This document shows positions 1 to 7,746 of a DNA stretch of 64,000 nt, piece after piece (within the stretch, counting starts at the first letter, position 1; every line of letters starts with the position of its first letter). Where the stretch lies: assembly GCF_015773195.1 (NCBI RefSeq), contig NZ_JADWYK010000002.1, positions 372,001-436,000 of the forward strand. Direction: 5' to 3'. The position numbers were made by a program, and so were the translations under genes. The stretch is from Hymenobacter guriensis (lineage in GTDB: Bacteria; Bacteroidota; Bacteroidia; Cytophagales; Hymenobacteraceae). The notes beneath the pieces are model-generated. The model worked only from the letters and a program-made list of their open reading frames with translations, had not been told where the DNA came from and searched no databases.

Positions 1-98
1 GTTGGCGCTACACTATCCCGCAGGACTTCATTCAGCATGGAGTTGAATGCGCGGGAAGGACGGAGAGCGGGCAGGTTGTTATACAGAATCGTGGCCAT
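1..98 (-). CDS. Small heat-shock protein, Hsp20-like (5' end only)
   Basis: Only the first 32 codons are inside the window; the gene runs off the left edge. The visible N-terminus reads MATILYNNLPALRPSR followed by AFNSMLNEVLRD, which resembles the start of Hsp20/alpha-crystallin proteins of Hymenobacter-type bacteria. The alpha-crystallin domain itself lies outside the window, so the family call is from memory of N-termini and is tentative. If right, it is a cytoplasmic ATP-independent holdase that keeps unfolding proteins soluble. The ATG at 98 is the only in-frame ATG before the upstream AT-rich gap. Confidence 0.4.
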   Translation of the reverse strand, partial: MATILYNNLPALRPSRAFNSMLNEVLRDSVAP

Positions 99-339
99 GG
101 TGTGGTACGAGAAAAGTTGGTTGAACACAGAAGCAATTCATTGCTATCTGCCCTACTCCTATAAATTCTGTACCACTCGCCAAAGCACCTTCTTTATACA
201 GACAAAATGTCTTTTTTTACAAATACAGCTTCTAAGAAATTTATCAAAACAGCGAAAATAGCACTTATAATCAATGTAACGAAATTTTTACAAATGCCAT
301 AATGACATAAAATACTCTAACCTGTGGCAACATGATCTG
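99..339. other. AT-rich intergenic gap
   Basis: This 241-bp stretch lies upstream of the partial Hsp20-like gene and downstream of the DUF2490 gene. It is clearly richer in A and T than the flanking coding DNA, as expected for a promoter region, but I found no exact TAnnTTTG element for the minus-strand gene. A 74-codon plus-strand ORF crosses it but looks random. No RNA gene or repeat was recognised. Confidence 0.5.
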
Positions 340-1122
340 CTAATGCTGCGTAGGCAGCTGCCGCCGCTCAAACACGCGGCCACCCTGGAATAGGGTAAAG
401 CGCAGATCGGCCCCGACTATGGGCGTGCGGAAGTTGCGCGGGCCACCGGGGATGGGGTTGCCTTCCTCATCGGTTTGGCCGAGCACCAGCAGGTAGGCAG
501 TAGAGTAGCCGATCCAGGGCGTCAGGTCGAGCCATTCGGTAAAGCGCAGCCCCACTTCGGCGCGGGCAAGGCCAAAATCAATGAAACGTTCTTTGGGTTC
601 GTCCTCAGCGCGCTGCAGACGCAAGTAAGCGGTGGCTTCGTAGGCCAAGCGTGGCCGGATACGGATAGTGCGGCCAATCTGGAAAGCCCGCTCCAAGTCT
701 ATGCGCAGGCGCGTACTGGCCCGGCTCTGGCCCACGCCGGTGATGCGGTACTCGGCGCTCAGGCGCTGGCCCAGCGTGAAGCTGCCCAGCTTGCCCCGGT
801 GCCGGAGCAGAATTTCCGGGGTCAGGGCACCGGCACCCTCCGCCCGCTGGTAGCGGGCCGTGCCGCCGATGCTCCACTGCGAACTCCAGAAATGTTCGTA
901 CCCTACCTGCAGCTGCTTGCCGTAGAAGCCATCCGGGTTGGGAATATCCCCGTTGGTGGTGCGCTGCCCGCGGAGCTCCACAAACGCATAATTGCCGCTT
1001 TGCAGGGCATATTCTACCTGAGCTTCGGGCCACAGCTCCAGCTCGTAGCGGATGTGCTTCTGGGCTTGCGCCTGGCTGGCCGCCAGCAGCCCCGCAGCTC
1101 CTAGTAGAATACGTTTATGCAT
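340..1122 (-). CDS. DUF2490-type outer-membrane beta-barrel protein
   Basis: The 260-residue product starts with a signal peptide (MHKRILLGAAGLLAASQAQA, cleavage near residue 20) and continues with alternating aromatic/polar beta-strand segments such as YELELWPEAQVEYAL, VGYEHFW and FIDFGLARAEVGLRF. This pattern and the length fit the DUF2490 family, predicted outer-membrane barrels of unknown function common in Bacteroidota. Its start overlaps the end of the M20 amidohydrolase gene by 8 bp, so the two are translated from one mRNA. It is the last gene of a five-gene minus-strand run beginning at deoC. The substrate is unknown; the barrel topology is inferred from composition only. Confidence 0.7.
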   Translation of the reverse strand: MHKRILLGAAGLLAASQAQAQKHIRYELELWPEAQVEYALQSGNYAFVELRGQRTTNGDIPNPDGFYGKQLQVGYEHFWSSQWSIGGTARYQRAEGAGALTPEILLRHRGKLGSFTLGQRLSAEYRITGVGQSRASTRLRIDLERAFQIGRTIRIRPRLAYEATAYLRLQRAEDEPKERFIDFGLARAEVGLRFTEWLDLTPWIGYSTAYLLVLGQTDEEGNPIPGGPRNFRTPIVGADLRFTLFQGGRVFERRQLPTQH

Positions 1123-2347
1123 AGGTGGTTTCGGGTTGGGAAGCGGCTGCCGGCACTATAGCCGCCAGCTCTGTAAGGGCCAGCCAAGCCATCAGGCCGG
1201 GGCCTACTTCCAGCGCATGAGCGTCCACGTCGAAGGTGGGCGTATGCACGGAAGAGGCGTGGCGGCCGTCGGGGGCGCGGGTGCCCAGGCGGTAAAAACA
1301 GGCACTGGTGGCCTGCGAGAAGTAGGCGAAATCCTCCGCGGCCATCCACTGGTCCAGCTCAATAACGTTTTCCGGGCCCAGATATTCTTCGGCAGCAGCC
1401 CGAATACGAGCGGTAAGCTGCGGCTCGTTTTCCAGGTACGGATACCCCCGCCGGATTTCCAGCTCGCAGGCAGCGCCCATCGAGTCGGCTAGGCCTTCGC
1501 AGAGGCGGCGCAGGTGCTCGTGCGCCTGGTTGCGCCACTCCTCATTCAGCGTACGGAAAGTGCCTTCGATATACACTTCGTTGGGAATGACGTTGGTGGC
1601 GCCATTGGCAATGACTTTACCGAACGATAACACCGAAGGCAGCTTAGGGTTGGCACGCCGGCTTACTATTTGTTGCGCCGCCACAATAATGTGGGCCGCC
1701 ACCAGCACGGGGTCGAGGTTGAGTTCGGGCATGGCCCCGTGGCCGCCCTTACCGCGAACCGTCAGGTACAGCTCGTCGGTGCTGGCCATGTAGCGGCCGG
1801 GCCGAATACCAATCTGGCCGGCGGGCAGCATCGGAAATACGTGCTGGCCCAGCACGCTGGCCGGCGCGGGTTTTTCCAGCACGCCTTCCGCAATCATCAG
1901 TGAAGCGCCCCCGGGCAGCACTTCCTCACCGGGCTGAAAAATAAGCTTTACGGTTCCCTCAAACTCGTCGCGCAGCTGGGTAAGCAGCCGCGCCACGCCC
2001 AGCAGCGACGACGTATGCACGTCGTGGCCGCAGGCGTGCATCACCCCAGGGTTGGTAGATTTGTAGGGCACGTCATTCTGCTCCTGAATAGGCAGCGCGT
2101 CCATGTCGGCGCGCAGGGCCACCACCCGGCTGGCCGGGTTGCGGCCTTCGATGAGGGCTACCACGCCGGTTTTGGCCATAGGCTGCGGGCTGAGCCCCAG
2201 CTGGCGCAGCTGCTCCGTAACGAATGCGGCCGTGTTAAACTCCCGGAACGACAGCTCGGGGTGCGCGTGCAGGTGCTGGCGCAGGGCTACCGTTTCGGCG
2301 GCGGCTTCAGCGGCCAGGGTTTTTAGGCGGGAAAGAAGATGCTGCAT
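1115..2347 (-). CDS. M20 family amidohydrolase / metallopeptidase
   Basis: The 410-residue protein belongs to the M20D amidohydrolases (N-acyl-amino-acid or hippurate hydrolase type), which use two metal ions to cleave N-acyl or peptide-like amide bonds in the cytoplasm. Visible marks are HLHAHPELSF near residue 25, the metal-binding HACGHDVH at residues 104-111 with the Cys ligand at 106, QPGEEVLPGG at 138-147 with the catalytic Glu pair, and GQHVFP later on. The dimerisation domain occupies roughly residues 190-310. The gene overlaps the downstream DUF2490 gene by 8 bp and follows the 131-codon unknown gene after 44 bp. The exact substrate cannot be told from sequence. Confidence 0.88.
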   Translation of the reverse strand: MQHLLSRLKTLAAEAAAETVALRQHLHAHPELSFREFNTAAFVTEQLRQLGLSPQPMAKTGVVALIEGRNPASRVVALRADMDALPIQEQNDVPYKSTNPGVMHACGHDVHTSSLLGVARLLTQLRDEFEGTVKLIFQPGEEVLPGGASLMIAEGVLEKPAPASVLGQHVFPMLPAGQIGIRPGRYMASTDELYLTVRGKGGHGAMPELNLDPVLVAAHIIVAAQQIVSRRANPKLPSVLSFGKVIANGATNVIPNEVYIEGTFRTLNEEWRNQAHEHLRRLCEGLADSMGAACELEIRRGYPYLENEPQLTARIRAAAEEYLGPENVIELDQWMAAEDFAYFSQATSACFYRLGTRAPDGRHASSVHTPTFDVDAHALEVGPGLMAWLALTELAAIVPAAASQPETTYA

Positions 2348-2391
2348 AACTATGCAAGGTAACGACCAGCCGCAGAAAACCGCACCCCTCT

Positions 2392-2787
2392 TTATTCAAA
2401 CAATACGCTCAGCGTTGGCTTCACCGTAAGCACCATCGGACGGCCGGGCGTATTGGGGCTGAAGGCGGCTTCCAACTGCTCATCCGAAGCCAGCAGGCGG
2501 CTCACCAGCAAACAGTCCGCAAACTCCAGATACTCGCCGCGCTTGTCGTTGTTGTAGCGGATGCGCCCGCGCACGGCCACTGTCAGATCAAGTAGAATAG
2601 CCCGGGAAGCAGTGGAAAACAGCGTTACGTCCACCATGCCGTGCTCGGGCCACAATGATACGCGCAGCTGTAGATCCTGCTGCTGCACGCGGTAACGGTA
2701 GCTGCCGTTTTCGCCGGGCGTAGGCGTTGCTTCCAGCCCCTGCAACAGGTCCAGCTCATCCCACTGCAACTGGCGCAACGACGACAT
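2392..2787 (-). CDS. Conserved-looking protein of unknown function, 131 aa
   Basis: I do not recognise this protein. It has no signal peptide or membrane segment; it is a mixed acidic/hydrophobic soluble protein (MSSLRQLQWDELDLLQGLEATP at the start, with long predicted beta-strand stretches such as DLQLRVSLWPEHGMVDVTLF). It sits 5 bp after the SPOR-like lipoprotein gene and 44 bp before the M20 gene on the same strand, so co-expression is likely. GC content and codon use match the neighbours, which supports a real gene. No function is proposed. Confidence 0.7.
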   Translation of the reverse strand: MSSLRQLQWDELDLLQGLEATPTPGENGSYRYRVQQQDLQLRVSLWPEHGMVDVTLFSTASRAILLDLTVAVRGRIRYNNDKRGEYLEFADCLLVSRLLASDEQLEAAFSPNTPGRPMVLTVKPTLSVLFE

Positions 2788-2792
2788 AAGCG

Positions 2793-3350
2793 CTAAAAAG
2801 AGGTTTTGCTGAGCACTACCTGCGCGGGCTGCAGCTCAGCTTTGGGTGCCAAGGGCCGAATGCGCATCAATGCCGCTTCGGCCTCCAGGCGCGTGAGGTA
2901 GTCCCCAATCCAGAGGCGATAGAGTGGCTGCTTGAAGGCAATGTAGTCGGTTTCCTCGGGGTAGCGGCTGATGACTTCGCGGCGGATGCTCATGGCCTGC
3001 TCGCGCTCCAGGCCCACGTAGGCCAGGATGCGGAAACCCTGGGCATATTTCACATTTTGATTGGTGAAAGCCTGGTCGCGCAGGCGCTGCTCCACCTGGG
3101 CATTCACCTGGTTGGTGGGCGTAACGGCCACCGGCGTCTTGGTCGGTGGTGCGGCGGGCGTTTTAGGAGCGTTGAATACCGGTCGGTAACGGCTCAGCTC
3201 CTCCGCCGACAACGTCGGAATAGCGGGCTGACGGGTGGTATCCGGGGCCGATGTTTTGGCGGTAGTCGCAGCCGGGGCCGAGGCCGCGCAGGCACCCAGC
3301 GAAATCAAAGCGGAAAGCAAAAGCACGTTACGAAGTAGCAGAAGTTTCAT
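2793..3350 (-). CDS. SPOR-like domain lipoprotein
   Basis: The 185-residue product begins with a lipoprotein signal, residues 1-20, ending in a lipobox LGAC with the lipidated Cys at about residue 21. A Thr/Ala/Pro-rich linker follows (to about residue 90). The C-terminal 80 residues (QGFRILAYVGLEREQAMSIR ... PLYRLWIGDYLTRLEAEAAL) have the repeated strand-helix layout of a SPOR domain, which binds denuded septal peptidoglycan. Known relatives act in the envelope; the role here is inferred. The gene starts 23 bp inside the end of deoC and ends 5 bp before the next gene, indicating tight translational coupling. Confidence 0.7.
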   Translation of the reverse strand: MKLLLLRNVLLLSALISLGACAASAPAATTAKTSAPDTTRQPAIPTLSAEELSRYRPVFNAPKTPAAPPTKTPVAVTPTNQVNAQVEQRLRDQAFTNQNVKYAQGFRILAYVGLEREQAMSIRREVISRYPEETDYIAFKQPLYRLWIGDYLTRLEAEAALMRIRPLAPKAELQPAQVVLSKTSF

Positions 3351-4014
3351 CGGCAGTCGGCAGCAAAGCTATACTATTGGAAGAACCCAGCCGGTCGGCG
3401 CCGGCCGCTACCAGCGCCAGAGCGGCCTCGCGGGTGCGGATACCACCCGAAGCCTTGATACGGATATGGGCCGGCAGGTGGCGGCGCATCAGCTCAATAT
3501 CGGCCACCGAAGCGCCCCGGCTGGCAAAGCCGGTAGACGTCTTCACGAAGTCGGCCCCGGCTTCCGTGCACAGCTGGCAGGCCCGGATGATTTCCTCCTC
3601 CGTGAGCAGGGCGGTTTCGATGATGACTTTCAGAATGGCCTGCTTGAAGTGGCACAGCTCAGCCAGCTCCCCTATTTCGTCTTCCACTTCCGCCAGCCGC
3701 CCCGACTTGAAGGCCGCCACGTTGATGACCATATCCACTTCCTTCGCGCCATCATTCAGCGCCTGGTGCGCTTCGAAGAACTTCACCTTCGTGAGCTGAT
3801 AGCCCAACGGGAAGCCTACCACCGTGCATACCGGCACACCGGAGCCGTGCAGCTCATCGGCCGCAAAACGTACGTAGCACGGCGGCACGCACACGGAGGC
3901 GAAGCGGTACTGAGCCGCTTCGGCGCAGAGCTGGGCAATCTGATCCCGGGTAGCGTCGGGGCGCAGCAGGGTGTGGTCGATGCGGGCGACGAGGTCGGGG
4001 GATGAGGCGGACAT
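3328..4014 (-). CDS. deoC: Deoxyribose-phosphate aldolase
   Basis: DeoC splits 2-deoxyribose 5-phosphate into glyceraldehyde 3-phosphate and acetaldehyde in deoxynucleoside catabolism. From the start chosen here (MSASSPDLVARIDHTLL) it is 228 residues, normal for the family. Class I aldolase residues are visible: Lys158 in FVKTSTGF forms the Schiff base, Lys187 in RIKASGGIRT lowers its pKa, and Asp94 in KEVDMVINV aids proton transfer. An in-frame ATG 48 bp upstream would add a Cys/Phe-rich stretch untypical of DeoC, so the inner ATG is preferred. The last 23 bp overlap the SPOR-like lipoprotein gene. No other nucleoside-catabolism genes are next to it. Confidence 0.94.
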   Translation of the reverse strand: MSASSPDLVARIDHTLLRPDATRDQIAQLCAEAAQYRFASVCVPPCYVRFAADELHGSGVPVCTVVGFPLGYQLTKVKFFEAHQALNDGAKEVDMVINVAAFKSGRLAEVEDEIGELAELCHFKQAILKVIIETALLTEEEIIRACQLCTEAGADFVKTSTGFASRGASVADIELMRRHLPAHIRIKASGGIRTREAALALVAAGADRLGSSNSIALLPTADETSATS

Positions 4015-4042
4015 AGGCAGCACGGGAAAAGAGAGGAAACAG

Positions 4043-4071
4043 CAGTGGCAGGCGAAACTCACCTGCCACTG
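4043..4071 (-). terminator. Perfect hairpin after secA
   Basis: A perfect 10-bp inverted repeat (CAGTGGCAGG at 4043-4052 with CCTGCCACTG at 4062-4071, 9-nt loop) lies between the secA stop codon and the deoC start. Read on the minus strand it is followed by a T-rich stretch (CTGTTTCCTCTCTTTT), so it may act as a weak intrinsic terminator or an RNA-processing stem that limits secA read-through into deoC. Confidence 0.5.
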
Positions 4072-4098
4072 GCTTGTAACTACATAGCTGTAGGAAAC

Positions 4099-7000
4099 TT
4101 AGTCGATGAGCACGGCGCGGTTGCTGAGCACGTCTTCCTCCACGCTCTTGTACTTCACGTCGCGCACGATGCGGCCGTCCATGTACTGCACGCTCACCCG
4201 GTCGTTGCGGTTAGCCACTTTTTGGGAGCGGGCGGGTGTCTGCTTTTCCAGCACCTGGGGCTGCTGCCCGGCCTGCTCCAAGTCTTCGGGGCCAGCACCC
4301 AACGATACCGACGACACCTCTTTCTCGGCGCGCAGCTTAGGCTGGGGCGCGGCCTGCGGAATTTCGTCTTCCACGTAGAACTCAGGCTCGTCGATACCAG
4401 CCTCACCGGCCTGCATCGGGATGTCGGCGCGGAACAGGAAATGCACGGTTTCCTCGTTGACCTTCGCAATCATGCGCTTGAACAACTCAAACGACTCAAA
4501 CTTGTACACCAGCAGCGGGTCTTTCTGCTCGTACACGGCGTTCTGTACCACCTGCTTCAGGTCGTCCATGGCGCGCAGGTGCTTGGTCCAGGCTTCGTCG
4601 ATGACGGCCAGGGTTACCACTTTTTCCATGCCCCGGATCAGCTCCTGGCCGTTGGTAGCCTGGGCGCGGCGCAAGTTCACTACCGATTGCACTTGCTTGC
4701 GCCCATCGGTGAAGGGCACGGCAATATTCTCGAAGGGTGCGTTCTGGGCAATCAGGTCGTTGATGAGCGGCATGGAATGCTCGCCAATCACCTGGCTCTT
4801 GTCTTCGTAGTAGCCCAGAGCCTCATCGTATAGCTTCTGGGTGAGTTGCGGCGCGGGCATGCTGTTGAGCTCCTGGGCCGTGAGGTGCGTATCGTAGCTG
4901 AACAGGCGGATAACGGCCAGCTTGAAGCCTTCGAAGTCGTTGGTGGTTTTGTGAGCCGTTACGATGTCTTCGCAGACGTCGTAAATCATATTCCACACGT
5001 CCAGCTCCAGCCGCTCGCCAAACAGGGCGTTGCGGCGGCGCTTATACACCACTTCGCGCTGGGCGTTCATCACGTCGTCGTACTCCAGCAGGCGCTTCCG
5101 AATGCCGAAGTTGTTTTCCTCGACCTTCTTCTGAGCGCGCTCAATGGAGCTGGTAATCATGGAGTGCTGGATAACTTCGCCTTCTTCCAGACCCATACGA
5201 TCCATGAGTTTGGCAATGCGCTCCGAGCCAAACAGGCGCATCAGGTTGTCTTCCAGGCTCACAAAGAACTGCGAAGAACCCGGGTCGCCCTGGCGGCCGG
5301 CGCGGCCCCGCAGCTGCCGGTCGACGCGGCGGCTTTCGTGGCGCTCCGTACCGATGATGGCCAGTCCGCCCGATTCTTTGGCGGTGCCGCGCAGCTTGAT
5401 GTCGGTACCACGGCCGGCCATGTTGGTGGCAATGGTTACGGTGCCGGGGTGACCAGCGGCGGCCACAATCTCGGCTTCGCGCTGGTTCTGCTTGGCGTTG
5501 AGTACCTGGTGCGGGATGTTGCGCAGCTTGAGCATGCGGCTCACCAGCTCCGAAATTTCCACCGACGTGGTACCTACCAGCACCGGACGGCCGGCTTTCA
5601 CCAGCGTCTGGATTTCCTCGGCCACGGCGTTGTACTTCTCGCGCACCGTCTTGTAGACCTTGTCGTGCTCGTCCTTGCGCGAAATGCCGCGGTTGGTCGG
5701 AATCACGACTACGTCGAGCTTGTAGATTTCCCAGAACTCGCCGGCTTCGGTTTCGGCCGTACCCGTCATGCCGCCCAGCTTGTGGTACATGCGGAAGTAG
5801 TTCTGCAGCGTAACCGTGGCGTAGGTCTGGGTGGCGTCTTCCACGCGCACGTTTTCCTTGGCTTCAATGGCTTGGTGCAGGCCATCGGAATAGCGGCGGC
5901 CTTCCATTACGCGGCCCGTTTGCTCATCTACAATCTTCACCTTGCCGTCGTCGCTCAGAATGTACTGGTCGTCGCGCTCAAACAGGGTGTAGGCTTTCAG
6001 CAGCTGGTTCACGGTGTGCACCCGCTCCGATTTCTCCTGGTAGTCGTTGATGAGTTGCTCTTTCTGCTGCAGCTTGTCTTCTTCCGAAATCACGGAGCTT
6101 TTCTCAATAGCCGCAATTTCAGATCCAATGTCGGGCATGATGAACAGGTGCGGGTCTTCGCCCTGGGCCGTAATCAGGTCAATGCCTTTTTCGGTCAGCT
6201 CGATCTGGTTGTTCTTCTCGTCGATAGTGAAGAACAGGGGCTTATCGGCCGCCGGCATCTGGCGGGAGTTGTCCTGCATGTAGTAGTTTTCTACTTTCTG
6301 CAGTACGGCGCGCATGCCCGTTTCCGAGAGGAACTTGATGAGGGGCTTGCTCTTGGGCAGGCCGCGGTAGGCGCGGAACAGCATCAGGCCACCCTCCCCT
6401 TCTTTGGGGCCGTCGTTGCCTTCTTTGATGAGCTTGCGCGCCTGCACCAGATACTCCTGCACCTGCTTTTTCTGCTCGTTCACCAGCCGCTCGATGCGGG
6501 GCTTCAGCACGTGGAACTCGTGCACGTCACCGCGGGGCACCGGGCCCGAGATGATGAGCGGGGTCCGGGCGTCGTCTATCAATACGGAGTCCACTTCGTC
6601 CACCATGGCGTAGTGGTGCTTGCGCTGCACAAGCTCGCCGGTTTCGCGGGCCATGTTGTCGCGCAGGTAGTCGAAGCCGAATTCGTTGTTGGTGCCGTAG
6701 GTGATGTCGGCCGCGTAAGCTTTGCGGCGGGCATCGGTGTTGGGCTGGTGCTTGTCGATGCAGTCAACGGTGATGCCGTGGAACTCGAACAAGGGGGCAT
6801 TCCACTCGGAGTCACGCTTGGCTAGGTAGTCGTTCACCGTTACCAGGTGCACGCCGCGGCGGGCCAGGGCGTTGAGGAAGGCGGGTAGGGTCGATACCAG
6901 CGTCTTACCCTCGCCGGTTGCCATTTCAGCAATTTTGCCCTGGTGCAGCACCACGCCGCCAATCAGCTGCACGTCGTAGTGCACCATGTCCCAGGTGATT

Positions 7001-7506
7001 TCGGCCCCGCCGGCCAGCCATTTATTGCTCCAGATAGCCTGGTCGCCCTGAATGGTCACGTTGCTCTTTCGGCGGGCAATTTCCCGGTCAAAATCTGTAG
7101 CGGTAACTACCAGCTGGCCGTTTTCCTTGTAGCGGCGGGCGGTTTCCTTTACGGTGGCAAAGGCCGCGGGCAGCACTTCCATCAGCACCACTTCCAGGTC
7201 CTTGTTGCGCTGCTTTTCGAGGGTATCAATCTGGTCGAAGATTTTCTCCTTCTCTACAATATCCAGATTGGGCTCGTCGGTGATGCGCTGGTGCAACGCC
7301 CCAAGCTGGTCGTCAATGCCCTTCAGCCGTTCGTCAATGCGGGCCCGCACGTCGGCGGAGTGTTGGCGGAGCTGGTCGTCGGTAAGCGGTGCCAGTTTGG
7401 CATATTCGGCGTTGATGAGTGCCACATACGGCAGAATCTCTTTCAAATCCCGCTCGGACTTAGAACCGAACACTTTGGCAACTGCCTTCCCTATGAAATC
7501 AAACAT
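4099..7506 (-). CDS. secA: Preprotein translocase ATPase SecA
   Basis: SecA is the ATP-driven motor that pushes unfolded preproteins through SecYEG. The 1135-residue protein has the Bacteroidota-size length and the full DEAD motor: Walker A at 195-203 (MATGEGKTL), the DEVD-type box in YAMVDEVDSVLIDDARTPL, the GTTSVEISE region and the motif VI stretch RQLRGRAGRQGDPG. The usual C-terminal zinc/SecB-binding motif (CxCxSGKKYKxC) is absent; after a Gln/Pro-rich linker the tail instead reads NRNDRVSVQYMDGRIVRDVK and ends in VLSNRAVLID. The gene has its own promoter-like TAAATTTG word 38 nt upstream. SecY is encoded at 39,353-40,669. Confidence 0.97.
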   Translation of the reverse strand: MFDFIGKAVAKVFGSKSERDLKEILPYVALINAEYAKLAPLTDDQLRQHSADVRARIDERLKGIDDQLGALHQRITDEPNLDIVEKEKIFDQIDTLEKQRNKDLEVVLMEVLPAAFATVKETARRYKENGQLVVTATDFDREIARRKSNVTIQGDQAIWSNKWLAGGAEITWDMVHYDVQLIGGVVLHQGKIAEMATGEGKTLVSTLPAFLNALARRGVHLVTVNDYLAKRDSEWNAPLFEFHGITVDCIDKHQPNTDARRKAYAADITYGTNNEFGFDYLRDNMARETGELVQRKHHYAMVDEVDSVLIDDARTPLIISGPVPRGDVHEFHVLKPRIERLVNEQKKQVQEYLVQARKLIKEGNDGPKEGEGGLMLFRAYRGLPKSKPLIKFLSETGMRAVLQKVENYYMQDNSRQMPAADKPLFFTIDEKNNQIELTEKGIDLITAQGEDPHLFIMPDIGSEIAAIEKSSVISEEDKLQQKEQLINDYQEKSERVHTVNQLLKAYTLFERDDQYILSDDGKVKIVDEQTGRVMEGRRYSDGLHQAIEAKENVRVEDATQTYATVTLQNYFRMYHKLGGMTGTAETEAGEFWEIYKLDVVVIPTNRGISRKDEHDKVYKTVREKYNAVAEEIQTLVKAGRPVLVGTTSVEISELVSRMLKLRNIPHQVLNAKQNQREAEIVAAAGHPGTVTIATNMAGRGTDIKLRGTAKESGGLAIIGTERHESRRVDRQLRGRAGRQGDPGSSQFFVSLEDNLMRLFGSERIAKLMDRMGLEEGEVIQHSMITSSIERAQKKVEENNFGIRKRLLEYDDVMNAQREVVYKRRRNALFGERLELDVWNMIYDVCEDIVTAHKTTNDFEGFKLAVIRLFSYDTHLTAQELNSMPAPQLTQKLYDEALGYYEDKSQVIGEHSMPLINDLIAQNAPFENIAVPFTDGRKQVQSVVNLRRAQATNGQELIRGMEKVVTLAVIDEAWTKHLRAMDDLKQVVQNAVYEQKDPLLVYKFESFELFKRMIAKVNEETVHFLFRADIPMQAGEAGIDEPEFYVEDEIPQAAPQPKLRAEKEVSSVSLGAGPEDLEQAGQQPQVLEKQTPARSQKVANRNDRVSVQYMDGRIVRDVKYKSVEEDVLSNRAVLID

Positions 7507-7543
7507 GCTGGTAGATATTGACTGAAAACGCCGCAGCGTAACT

Positions 7544-7551
7544 CAAATTTA
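7544..7551 (-). promoter_or_regulatory. Bacteroidota -7 promoter element for secA
   Basis: On the minus strand the sequence reads TAAATTTG, matching the Bacteroidota TAnnTTTG -7 element, 37 nt before the secA ATG. I could not find a matching TTTG -33 element at the expected distance, so the call rests on one motif in the right place. Confidence 0.45.
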
Positions 7552-7581
7552 CGGCGTTTTTCGGGAATCCCCCGAAACGAC

Positions 7582-7620
7582 GAAACCCCAACACCTCAAA
7601 GAGTGTGCGGGGTTTCTTTT
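7582..7620 (+). terminator. Terminator-like hairpin, plus-strand orientation
   Basis: GAAACCCC (7582-7589) pairs with GGGGTTTC (7609-7616), with further inner pairing (CTC/GAG), and is followed by a run of T on the plus strand. This is terminator geometry for plus-strand transcripts, although both neighbouring genes (glf and secA) are on the minus strand. It may stop antisense transcription starting near secA, or simply be a stem in the glf 3' region. Confidence 0.4.
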
Positions 7621-7643
7621 TGACAGACACATTGGCAAGATGT

Positions 7644-7740
7644 GAAGTTGTGAAATGGTAAAGTTGTGAATTGACGTTTTGCCGACATATGAATGTTTAA
7701 GCAGCACGTCAATTCACAACTTCATCATTTCACAACTTCG
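7644..7740. repeat. Large imperfect inverted repeat between glf and secA
   Basis: Left arm 7644-7677 and right arm 7706-7740 are complementary over about 34 nt with few mismatches and a 28-nt loop. The arms are themselves made of short repeated words: the right arm runs TCACAACT, TCATCATT, TCACAACT, the left arm shows the complementary AGTTGTGA words. It is one of about ten such structures in the window, each with its own word, always between genes of the same direction. Mobile-element genes are absent. Confidence 0.75.
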
Positions 7741-7746
7741 CCTTTG

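Noticed and set aside
37..261. 74-codon plus-strand ORF at the left edge
   Set aside because: Overlaps the start of the Hsp20-like gene on the other strand, crosses AT-rich promoter DNA and has no protein-like features.
4846..6825. 659-codon plus-strand ORF
   Set aside because: It lies wholly antisense to secA; composition (Val/His/Leu/Arg-rich, no domain) is that of a frame kept open by GC-rich codon bias of the real gene.
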